A stretch of DNA of 47,500 bases from Halisarca cf. caerulea. Taxonomy: Eukaryota; Porifera; Demospongiae; Chondrillida; Halisarcidae. The DNA is taken from the NCBI GenBank assembly GCA_963170055.1, contig CAUJGJ010000371.1:3461011-3508510 (forward strand). Direction: 5' to 3'. This document shows positions 24,110 to 36,700 of this stretch, in pieces. A model generated the notes under the pieces. That model saw nothing but the letters and a program-made list of their open reading frames with translations, did no database searches and was not told the origin of the DNA. Numbering within the stretch: position 1 is the stretch's first letter; each line of letters opens with the position of its first letter. Both the position numbers and the translations under genes were made by a program.

Positions 24110-25500
24110 GAACAAAGTTCAGATTGAACCTTAATTGCAGAATTGCATGTGTCACATGATTTAAATGACTGATGTGTAGTTCTGCAGTATGTATGCATCA
24201 TTGTCACCATTTTGTCTGAGCATAAATGGGCAAATTGGACACACTGGATGATTCCTCGTTAGTAGTATAGTACGCTACTCTAAAACTTGTTGACCACCTT
24301 GCTTCTTGTATACGTGCATATAACAGGTGAAACACATGTTATATGAGAGCTTCTACTTTATGTAAAATTTTGCAGACATGGAGGCTGACACTGCATGGGG
24401 AATAGGGTTGTGAAGAATAGAAAACAGTTATAATAGGTTCGTGTTTGCCTCGAATGCGTCTCAAGCATAATATATGTTGCATGATTTGTGGGCTTTTTTG
24501 CTGGACCACCCACAGTATGCATTTCATGATAAATACTATATTACAATATTTGTTTCCATCCATACTGTTTGTGGTGAAGTGATCATGGGTTGGTTGTTTA
24601 CAATGTGCAGTAATACATGTGTCTGCCCTGCATAATCAGCTGGAAGCTATAGATCTGATTCTCATTGCATGGTTCATATCCATTCAAGCTGAATGTGTTT
24701 GAGAATGTTGTGATCCTGGCTGTATATACTTGTGAATGGTATCCTGATTGTGTTTCACTTAGTGTCTGTGATAAGTGCGTATATGTGTATATCCTAAAGT
24801 CAGTAGCTATAGAGTCAATTCAAAACAATTCAGTGGGGTAATCAAGGAGATGTATACGTCATATGTCACATGATATTAAAATAAATAGTATACCACGTAC
24901 TGCTGGTTCTATCTAGGATTGACTTTTGCGGAGAAGCTTCGTATTACAGTGCATGTGTGCTACATGTTGCCCCCTAATTAAGCCATGTGGTAACTAGCTT
25001 ATTTCCTTTGTCACCTCTCACATAGGTGTTCTGCCTGTTGCATACATGCAGACTGACATGCAGACCTTGATCTATAGCTAGTAAAAATCATTAGGATAGG
25101 GTATTAGAATATATTGTATCTTGGGTAATTCTTTATCGTGCAGCTGCAGGCTCTTGGTGGAGTCCTGCATGGTCATGGCTGGTTCGAATCCCAAATGCTG
25201 TTAGCCTGGATATATGTTAATGAGATTAAGGTTGGGAATCACTGCTGCTGCAAGTTAGGTGGATATGCCATTGATTTTCAGCTACAGCCCAGCTTTCCTC
25301 ATCTCGTGGGGTTTGCAACCTCATAGATAAGCAACCCCTGATTGCATAAGGGAGACATTAGGAATGGTGGGGGCATCAGGCCCATATCCAATGGGTCACT
25401 CCCTCACCAATGGCTGACCTCCATGCAATAGGCTCCTTTTAGACCCAATAAATATAAGGGGCAATAATATATAGCCCACATTGCAGGCTGTGGTATTACA
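24110..25500. other. Intergenic stretch between receptors B and C, no gene seen
   Basis: No supported ORF, splice-consistent exon or clear terminal inverted repeat. At 25182-25192 GGTTCGAATCC resembles a tRNA B-box, but the cloverleaf cannot be completed; it might be a remnant of a tRNA-derived SINE. Confidence 0.4.
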
Positions 25501-25517
25501 AATATTACAAGTTACAA

Positions 25518-25560
25518 GTATGTGTGTGGTGTGTGTGCGTGTGCATGTTTGTGTGCGTGC

Positions 25561-25615
<55 letters not shown>

Positions 25616-25638
25616 CGTGTGTGCGTGTGTGTGTGTTT

Positions 25639-25701
<63 letters not shown>

Positions 25702-25711
25702 GGTGGGTGGG
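25518..25711 (+). repeat. (GT)n then (GGGT)n microsatellite downstream of receptor C
   Basis: About 170 bp of GT repeat with GC and TT interruptions, ending in GGGT units. It lies 200-400 bp past the stop codon of receptor C, so it may fall in the 3' UTR as (CA)n. The flanking ORFs are repeat artefacts. Confidence 0.95.
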
Positions 25712-25913
25712 TGTACAAGTTCCATGCCATGTAATGACAATAGCAAAATGACAAATATAAAACAAGGAAAAAGGACAGTTCTGAGAGGAAACACAGCAGC
25801 ATGTGAAGTATGTATATAGTATGTACGTACAATGAATATTGTGAGGGTCAGTTACGTACTGACATTTCAGTACAAATTCTGTGCAGACACCATTGCAAAA
25901 GATATGCATTCAT

Positions 25914-26695
25914 CTATGATTGATCACCATCACCATCTGCACCCTCTTCGCTAGGTTCAAGAAGATTCTCTCTGTACTGAAGTGAGTCATTTGGTGTCAC
26001 AGACCAAGTAACACTTCTCAGTCTATGCTTCATTGCCTTATTCTCATATGCTTCATACGAGACACTACTGAAGGAATCCCTCTTCTGCTCAAATTCCTGC
26101 ACGTGCAGTAACAGAGAAGAAATAACATGCGAACTCAAGCACATCAGTAACAGGAAAGTAAGCTAGGATGTATGAACACAAACACCAGTGGTAAAAACTT
26201 TCGTATATGAGCTGTCATGAGTCTCTCCAAAACCTAGCAAAAGTCGATTTCAAACAACGCCATGCATGGATTCATCACTTTTGCATAATGAGCAAAATGG
26301 ATAATGCCCACGAAAATCCATCAATTCCACTGTAAGTATAAACCAACACTTCTCAGTATTGGATAACAATATAAATTGTACATAGAATATTTTAAAAGTA
26401 GTGTAGTTCTGACAGTCGTAGTACTCTAGCTGCTACCAACCACACAACTCTTCATGATGCAAGAAGTACATGCTTGACTTGAGTCCTCATCTGTAGCATA
26501 TACCATAGTGTATGGTGTGAGCCTAATACTGAAATGAACTTGCTTGAAGTACTAATGAAATTACAGATTCTTATTTTGAAAGTACAACAAAACCTCTGGA
26601 TTCCAACACCTCACGTGGATGCTGACCAGCTGGGATGGCAGCTGTGAGAGACAACTACCATCAGGAGGGCTCAATCGTGTGTGTGGGAGGAGGGT

Positions 26696-26735
<40 letters not shown>

Positions 26736-27637
26736 CTATAATTTGATCATCTTAAGAAGTGCAGTCACCATATTATTAAAGTATGCTAACAGTACTCTAA
26801 TCGGACAACCTTCTCATCTGACATTTTATCAAACCCCATTGAGTGTCAGATTAGAGAAGGTTTCACTGTATTGTCAGATATAGTTCTGTAGTGTATGGCA
26901 CTGTTCATTGAGGTCAACTGTCTGAAGTATAAAGTGAAATAATACGTATGTAGAGTGTACCTACAGTAGCAAAGATCCTATAAACACTGCAAAATTATAA
27001 AGTACTCATATGATGCACGTGCACTTGACATGCTTTTAGGTGTACAGTGAAATTTTGTTAATCTACCACAAGTATTCAATTTGAAAACTTTGGGCAGATT
27101 AATAATGAGTTTTGGCAGATTATCCAAGCAATGTGCAGCCTTTCATTCAATTTATACACAAACTTGATGGCAGATAGAAAGGTTTGGCGGATTAATGAGA
27201 ATTCACTGTACAGTACTGTACAATATGCATACTGAATGCCTTTATGTCAAAGGACTACGTATTACAACTTGCATGTGGTCCTTGCATAATATTATGAATA
27301 CCTTATATCTTGCCAGCTGATGCTTCAGACTATCAATTTCATTCTGCATGCTTGCTAAAGTGACCCGATGAAGGTTAGATACTTCCTCACTCCCGGACCA
27401 TATATTGCTTTCGTCCTCACTCTTTTCCCCTTTTCGGCGTTTGACAATACAGTGATAGAAAACCTAAGGTACAGAGTACGTAGTAAATGAGTGCTGATCA
27501 CTTCTGCATGCAGATGTGCATGATTGCATGTGCTGTGGTGTGAGGCCAATATAATTATACTGCTGGCAAATGACAGTGATTCACATATAGTGGGATGGGT
27601 GCATACAGATACATCTAGCATTACTGTTTGCACGCAC

Positions 27638-27734
<97 letters not shown>

Positions 27735-30700
27735 CACACTGCATACCTTAGGCAGAAAAATAAATCCATTAACCAACATTCCTGATGCAATAACAATAGT
27801 TCCCAACAATATAAACTGCACATCAGGATATTGCACCAGAAAAGTAATTGCAATTGTGTAAAGAATTGATGCAGCCAAGAAGACAAAGATGGCAGCAGAC
27901 GTCTGTCGAGATTCTCTCAAAATCTTCAACTTGATGTTACGAGTTTGAAAGGCAAAGAAGAGGCCAAGCAGAGCCAAGATACTCTTGTAGCTGAATGCTA
28001 CCAGGAAGACCACAAATGTGATTGTCGATTCTCCTTCTTCATCACCGATGGCTCCACATCGAAAATAAAACTGACCATCATCCTGTATATTCAATGTAAG
28101 CAGATGCAAAAGACTTCAGTTATCAGCAGGTGTGCGATAAGGACACCATTGGGACCACTGTTGACTGTCCCGTATTAGTAGGTGTCCTTATGTTGGAAGT
28201 TTATATGGACTCATATATGTCAATGCAAGGGATGTCAAATGGGGCATAGCAATGATGACCTGTTAAAGGAAGTGGCTTCGCTTTGGAGGTGTCCTTTAAC
28301 AGAGGTAGCACTGTATACGTATGTACATACTATACAGTATGGAACATAAAAAGTAACGGTAATCCGCTAATGTTTTCCAAAAGCAGTAACTGCAATTTGT
28401 TAACTGTTAACCATTAAGTGGAAACTGTTAACTGGAAAAATAGTCTGGCCAGCTAGACCATCTCCTGTAAGCACCCTGCGGGCGAGGAGGGCAGGAGACA
28501 GTCTAGCACTCATAGTGATTAGTTCACACCTCCGAATTATATTGCAGCAGTTGTATACGTATAGCTGTGTAGTCAGCCATGGAGGACATTTCAATACATG
28601 ACCAAAACTGTTCTGCAGGATATGTAACCGCAACACTTGTAGGCTTGAAGATAAAGTATAGGCTTCTCATGATGCAAATTTCACTGGTCGAGACAGGCAA
28701 ATAAATTCTGGTCATGGCTGTGATCAAATGAAGACGTAGCTTTGATCAACCATGGAGCAATAGAAAGAAGCGCTGAGACCGTTTTTGAAAGTTGCTTTCG
28801 GAGACTAGCAAGATTGGGTCTAAACAACGCCAGACTAGCTTTAAAAATAATTAATGATAAACTTGCTGTGTTCAGTTGGCAAAAAATGACGGCCGACTTC
28901 CTAGAGTCAATAAAAGTTAACTGCTGTTTGGTTAAGACTACATGACCTTCTTTATCTTTGACAGAGTGAACTTGACAGATCTCAACGGAGGGAAATCACA
29001 TACTAGTGCTGAGCACGGTTCAAATCCTAAGTCCTTATGACCCAGAATCTAGGGTTGCGATGCACTGATTTGTCAGAAGTTATGTGTTCGAAGTGTGAAC
29101 TAATCGCTATGTATGCTGGAGATGGTACAGCTGGCCAGACTACTGGAAAGATGGCAAGTTACACGTTCTATTGCATATGACGTGTATTTATGGTTTTAAC
29201 ATTCGATCGAAGAGAGAATTCTAAATAGTTTCTACATCAAGCAAAGAAATAGCAAATTGGCATCCAATTACGCGATCACTTCACTTCAAATGTGTGACTT
29301 CAATCGAAATCTCCTGCGCTCTTCTAATCTTTGATAATCTTTCCTAAAACTCCTTCCCGTCATATCTCACAGATTCGTATCAAACTTAGCAGATACTACG
29401 TTTAATGTTAACTGTTAACAGTTACCATTTACCAGTTAACTAAATAATAATGCAAGTTCTGGATAAGCGTCAAATGGTAAAAGTTCTTTTCGTTACCTTT
29501 TTTAAGTTCCATACTGTACATGTGTAGATATTGATATAGCACATATTACATATGTACTGTAGCAGTGATCATGGAAATGAAGTATACAGCACTGTAGGCG
29601 TTTGTGTGTACAATTGGTAAAGTACGAATGAATATAAAAATCACATGTTTAGGTATTATGTATCAAAATACGTATACTGTGGAATCCCTCTATTCCAGAA
29701 ACCTTGGGACCAGAAAGGACTGTCCTGAATACTGAGGTGTCCTCACTTCAGGGGTTGAACATGATCTAATAATAACTATGGTAAAGTGTAGTGAATGATT
29801 TGGTTCCTGTGGCATGCGTCCGTATTAGAGGGGTGTCTTCAATTCAGGGGTCTAGATTAGAGGGGTTCCACTATATGCCTACATACTAGTTGGATAAAAT
29901 GATGCAAATTTAAAGTACATTAATTTTATTTAGAGGTAGGGTTCTATCCAGTGGCTTGGGAGGAGGGAAAAGAAGTTTTCATTCCAAACTCTCCAGCGTT
30001 AACCCCAAAAAATTCCAACTTTAGTGCAAAATACTACAAAGAAGGTACGTACGTTTATACAGTTCAGTGGAACCCCTCTAATCCAGCCCCCTGAATTGCA
30101 GACACCCCTCTAATATGGACGCATGCCACTGGAGCCAAATGATTCACTATACTTTGCCATAGTACATCTTCAATCCCTGAAAAGAGGACACCTCAATTTT
30201 CAGGACAGTCCTTTTTGGTCCCAATGTGTTCAGAATAGAGGGGTTCCACTGCAGTGCATTTGCGTGTATGCATAACAATGTACGTACCCGTAGCTGAACA
30301 GAAGAATATAGCCTTGTAGCAGGAACTCCAGTGAGGATAGTCAGAACACATACATCAAGTACAATGAGTCCCAATAGAATGAGGAGGAGCATCCATGTTT
30401 TCAGTACCTACAGTACAGTACAGTACTGGGTCAGGGTAAGCAGAACAAGTTTCTAAAACACATACTTTCTTATTGGGTTTTGGATTGTGAAAGATGTGGT
30501 AGATTCTCCATGACTTCAAAGTGAGAGGGCCAAGCACAAGTGTCACACCAAGACTGAGCATCCACAGTGTAACCTACACATACATATGTGTGGTACAGTA
30601 AATGATACACATAAATTTGTTGAGAAACCACAAAACATTGCTGGCTACTCACTGGACAAGTCACATTGTATACATCCTCGTCTGAGACTGGAAGGCCAAT

Positions 30701-33700
30701 CAATACTATCATTGTATACCATACAACAGACCCCAGAGCAACAATCACATTCAGTACTGGACTGGTTGCTTTTACAGTTCTGCAGAATAAAGATACAAAG
30801 AAGACGAAGATCTACGTAATGTACATACTGTATAATCAACGTACAGAGAGAAATAATGATCTATATACTGTAAGTATACAAAGCAGAGTAAAAGTAAACT
30901 GAGAGACATAAAGGTAAAATGATTTAAAAGTGCCTACGATAAGTTCCTGCAGTATTAGAAATCCACACACAGTCACTGTTTCAAGTGCCCCATTTACTGT
31001 ACACACAGCATGGAGGATCGACAGTGATTGGAGCATATACGTAGAGGAAAGTTTTATAGTTATGTGATGGGATCCTACGTACTTGGATTTATACAGTTTT
31101 GACAACATGAGCAAAACCAGTGATTAGCAATGCCATATATGTCATTGGGAGACTGCATGGAGGGCCAGCTTCATTAGCAATGCTGTAAATCCTGAACTAA
31201 TACGCCATTTTTCATCCCAAAAAAACTCTTTCCAAACCCATGTTGCTTTGTTTCAAGATATCATGTGTACGATATCATGTGTACTCATATGTATAAGCTT
31301 TCACAATTCTGTTCGAAACCTATTCGGATGCCTCAAATGGAAAGTTTTACAATACACAGACATCGACAAATTCTTAAAAAACATACAGTAATTCTATACT
31401 CACTTCTTCTTTCTGTGCCATACACTGAAACATACAAAGAACAAAGATAGTGCAGTGGCCAAAACAGCAAAAGCACTGATGACACCAAAAGCTGCCACAG
31501 GAGGAACAAGGACATCGTCTTTAGGAGGGCCATCTATGCGTAAGAAAGGACAAGAAAACTTCAACACGAAGGCATAGCAAACATTAGGTGGAATATGTCT
31601 ACATGAGAAAAGCCTTGAAGGAGAAGAGTAAAAATTAACAGAAAATACAGAAATGACGAAAACACCACATGCAGCTGACAGACAACCATTGCTATACACA
31701 GGCTGCTGTGCATCACAAACTCTCAATGCACCGTACATACGCACTCTAATCATAATGCTAGGTCTGCGGGTTTGCTGAGCAACTGGTGCCACAAGGTGCT
31801 TATCAGCACAGTGGTAGCAGGGCATACCAGGTTCAAGTACACAAGTTGTAACTTTGATAACCATTGGAGATTGAGCTATCAACTGCCAGTACCAATATCT
31901 GACACTATTTTCATAGGTCATTGAAAGTATGAATCTACTTACGAGCAATCACCTCAGCAAATACAGTACATAAAGAAGTATATACAGCAGATGAGGACAG
32001 AACAGGGTAGCTTTGATTCAGCAGGTTCAGTAGCACACACTAGTCGTGTGTACTGTACCTTGGCCACTTCATTTCTGTGAAGTTGAAAGTAGAGGTTTTG
32101 AAATGAAAAATGTTTTGTGCTAAATCAAATTCAGAGCAGGGCATTAAAGGTGTACTTGCCATGCTTATCTATATCATTTCTTCTAAGATTCATCACATGA
32201 TTGATGTATTTAGCCTATTTCATTAAACTGGAGACTTACATAGAAATAATATGCACTACACTGCTAAAAAACTAACAAGAAATTTCAAGGTGGATGATGA
32301 AACTTGAGAATACCATTGTGAGTGTTCTTTCAGAGTTACCATATTGGTAGGCAGGTACCTCATACTGTATGCAATTATTTAAGGAACAAGTATGCATTTA
32401 TAGGAAATGTTGTGAAGTGGAATGTCCATGCACAGTCCAACACTCTGTGGGCAACAAATGTGTCAGATTACAGAGATTGTTGGAGGACTGAGTGGCTATT
32501 AGCATACTGTAGCACAGTGACTGCTTCTTGGAAGAAGGTCACATTGAGAAGAATGCCAGACACATTGAGAAGAATGCCAGATACAATCGTAGATAGTCAG
32601 ATTAGGGAGGTACAAGATTACAGAGGTTCCACTGTACATATATACGTACATATGTACGTATATCACTCAATAGTAAAGAGTTACGCAAGAACTAAAAACC
32701 ACATTGTGGAACAAAGCAATATACGACAAAGTACTGTATGTATGTACACACACAAACAAGGAATACGTACGTATGTACATACGTACTTACCTTTAAAAAC
32801 AGTTTCATTGGACTCCCCATCACGGTAGTAAAGAACACCGTCAATAATGTCAGCAAAATGGACAGTCTCCAAATCACCTAGCATAATAACAGTTCTGATT
32901 GTGAGTACAATACTACATACATTCAAAAACAACTGGGTCAAATTTATACAAGGTGAGGCACTGGGAACACTGGTATACGTAAATGTTACCATATGTACAA
33001 TACTGGAGCAATAAGCACCTGTAGATTTCATTCTATATTGAGACAATCCTGCTCCTGATGGAATACGATCTCCACTTTCATTCTTGAATGACACATTACC
33101 CTGAAGAGCAAATGGAACATGTACTGTACTGTATGTACAAGTTTGTGTCTGAATAAGGTGCATGTACACATTTAAAACTTACTAAATCTTCCAAACCAAT
33201 GTTTTATAAGTACAGTATACACAAAGGTACATATGTACATGTACATGCTACCATAACATACAGTAAGGTGCATGCACACTCACAGAGACTCCAGTGAAAG
33301 CCAACGGCTGAATTGTACTCCTAACAATCTCTGAGATTCTCCTTCCTTTCTCTGTGAATAAGTGGTAGTCTTCTAAAGTGAGTCCTTCTTCCTTGAGGAG
33401 AGGCAATGACTTGTTGATAGCCAGTGCCACTACCCATACTGCGTCATATGCATATCTACTGTACACTTCATCATACGGCTCTGAAACATTAGCTGTTCTC
33501 CTTTCATATTCTGCTGTCACCTCACCTGGAGACTGATGAACATGAGAGGGGGAAATCAATGTTGCTAGCTACACATGCATGTGAACAGTACTAGTAAACC
33601 ATAAAAATGGTCTAATACCAATATAAGTATTACAGTAGCTACTGTAAGTATGTTGTAAACCTGCACATTATGCACAGGAGTCTACTCCAGGTTTGTGCAG

Positions 33701-36700
33701 AGCTGTCCCATAGACCAAATGGCAGAGAAACAGACTCTATGTTATACCATTGTAGGTAATTGGTAGACTTCGCCCTTTCACATATGTTTACTTAGAATTA
33801 TGTACACCAACCATCTACCACACTACCATACACCAACCATCTACCGTACATACACCAACCATCTACCGTACATACACCAACCATCTACCGTACATACACC
33901 AACCATCTACCGTACATATGCCAACCATCTACCGTACATACACCAACCATCTTCCGTACAGTACATACACCAACCATCTACCGTACATACACCAACCATC
34001 TACTGTACATACACCAACCATCTACTGTACATACACCAACCATCTACTGTACATACACCAACCACCTATCGTACATACACCAACCATCTACCGTACACAC
34101 CAACCATCTACTGTACATACACCAACCATCTACCGTACATACACCAACCATCTACTGTACATACACCAACCAACTACCGTACACACACCAACCATCTACC
34201 GTACACACACCAACCATCTACCGTACACACACCAACCATCTACCGTACATACACCAACCATCTACTGTACATACACCAACCATCTACTGTACATACACCA
34301 ACCATCTACCGTACATACACCAACCATCTACTGTACATAAACCAACCATCTACTGTACATACACCAACCAACTACCGTACACACACCAACCATCTACCGT
34401 ACACACACCAACCATCTACCGTACATACACCAACCATCTACCGTACATATGCCAACCATCTACCGTACATACACCAACCATCTACCATACAGTACATACA
34501 CCAACCATCTACCGTACATACACCAACCATCTACTGTACATACACCAACCATCTACTGTACATACACCAACCATCTACCGTACACACACCAACCATCTAC
34601 CGTACACACCAACCATCTACCGTACATACACCAACCATCTACTGTACATACACAAACCATCTACTGTACATACACCAACCATCTACCGTACATACACCAA
34701 CCATCTACCGTACACACCAACCATCTACCGTACATACACCAACCATCTACCGTACATACACCAACCATCTACTGTACATACACCAACCATCTACCATACA
34801 TACGTACATACACCAACCATCTACCGTACATACACCAACCATCTACCGTACACACCAACCATCTACCGTACATACACCAACCATCTACTGTACATACACC
34901 AACCATCTACTGTACATACACCAACCATCTACTGTACATACACCAACCATCTACCGTACATACGTACATACACCTACGTATACTGATCATTTGTGATGCT
35001 AACCTGTCTTAACTGCTGATGTCCAATGCACCCATCACTACTAGTACAAGGACTACACAACAATGGCTTATACAGCCAATGGTCCTGCAGGTTGGACCCA
35101 GTATCACTACCATATAAATTACAATAATATTATTATACTTCACTACAAGGTCATTCTCCCTCATACAAGATCTACACCTGGCATGGTGAAATTCTATTAA
35201 CCATTAATAGTCTTGTAAAAAGAGGATGTAGGCATACGTATGTGATCACATACACATATCAAATGACTAGTGAATAAACATTAAAGAATACTTGGAAAAA
35301 CATTAATGAACATTAATGATATTATGTACTTTTGAGTGCTCCTCACTCCCTCTACGTAACATCTGTACGTATAGTCCAGCACATATCAATGGACACAGCA
35401 ACACATTCCATACAAGTACAAACCATAACCAGTACATAATAATCAGAGGACAGTCTTTATAGCACAGCATATCAATGGAATATTACATGTACACCTCCAC
35501 TCATGTAACCTGCATACATTCACTTGCAGTACTGACACTGTATGACTTACACACATAAGATTGTACATGAAGGTACATACTACATTTATGGTGAAAATAT
35601 AAAAGGAGCCACATTAGTCTATATTTGATAAATGCACAATAGTGATTGCATAACCCAAACAATAATCACTGTGCACAAATGATGCTATTGAATATCGATC
35701 TGGAATGACAGGTTTGATATTTAATTCCTATCACATTCAATGCACTTACATATGTGCTTCCCACAAAAGGTTTACATCTGTACAATACTCAATAGCTACA
35801 GCAATTTTGAGCACTTCAGGCATTGCCAAGTACATTGGAGAGGTAGCATGTCAACATCAAGTACTGTAAATACCTTATGTACGTACTGTATGCCACATGT
35901 GTCTGTGTCTATGTGAAAGGCATAACAGTGATACTGTAGTTTCACTGTTATGCTTTTCATGCACATCACTGTTATGCCTTTCACGTAGGCACAGACACAA
36001 GAATCTCAACAATCTTTCACTCACCATTAACACATCTGTTTGGTTCTGAGTTCGAGGAACGACTCGAACTGCAATAGACCGCTTTACCATTGTTTGTACT
36101 TTATCATTGGAGCAGTGACGTTCATAGCGTTTATCTTCCCACCAGTTCCTACCATACCATCCTGGAATAATCCATGCATAGTCAGGATATGTTAGACCCT
36201 TTTCTAAAGCCTTTTCACAAGGATAAAAGAATGATTACCAACATTATGTCATTAAAGTTGATCAGCAATTGGGTAAAAAATCAATGATCATTTACTATCT
36301 CACCATACAGAAAATCTTGCGAGCTGGACCTTCATAAGCATTCAACACAAACATACGTGGAGGTCTCTCCTAGTTTACATGGCATTGCAAGATGTGAAGG
36401 CAATGGAAGTGACATGAAAGTACATACAACACTTACGAAAAGCTGCTCCACTTCAAGATAATTATTATTTGAAAAACGAGCCACTTGCAAATTAATGCGT
36501 TTATTCTTGTATTCTTCCAATATTGTATCCAATGACTAGGTAAATAGAAATTTGCATACACAGCTCTTTGAAAAACTACATGAAAAATTACTCTTACACA
36601 AATGCTATTTACAGAAACAAAGCATATACACATGCAAAACCTTTCTATTAAATCAGGGATGCATCTTACATGGAAACACACACTCTGGCACAATTAACCA

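Larger units (their letters stand above)
22346..24110. other. Paralogous 5' flank of receptor B
   Basis: Same order of landmarks as in copies A and C, interrupted by a GC-rich stretch (about 22465-22780) and by a MITE (23040-23613). The match to copy C's flank continues to about 24100 (compare 41090-41290), so the duplicated unit reaches at least 1.7 kb upstream. Confidence 0.75.

Noticed and set aside
25138..25200. Possible tRNA gene (GGTTCGAATCC B-box)
   Set aside because: No 7-bp acceptor stem or consistent anticodon arm could be drawn; at best a SINE remnant.
25396..25909. Several ORFs rich in His-Thr or Cys-Val on both strands
   Set aside because: Translations of the GT/CA microsatellite; the same holds for those at 10927-11425 and 27355-27861 outside the real exons.
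31733..31948. N-terminal part of a 182-codon ORF running into the TM1 exon of copy C
   Set aside because: It reads through the intron upstream of the AG acceptor at 31534-31535; copies A and B differ there and phase agreement favours splicing.
33800..34996. 398-codon plus-strand ORF
   Set aside because: Product of a stop-free 22-bp tandem repeat inside an intron of receptor C; not a gene.
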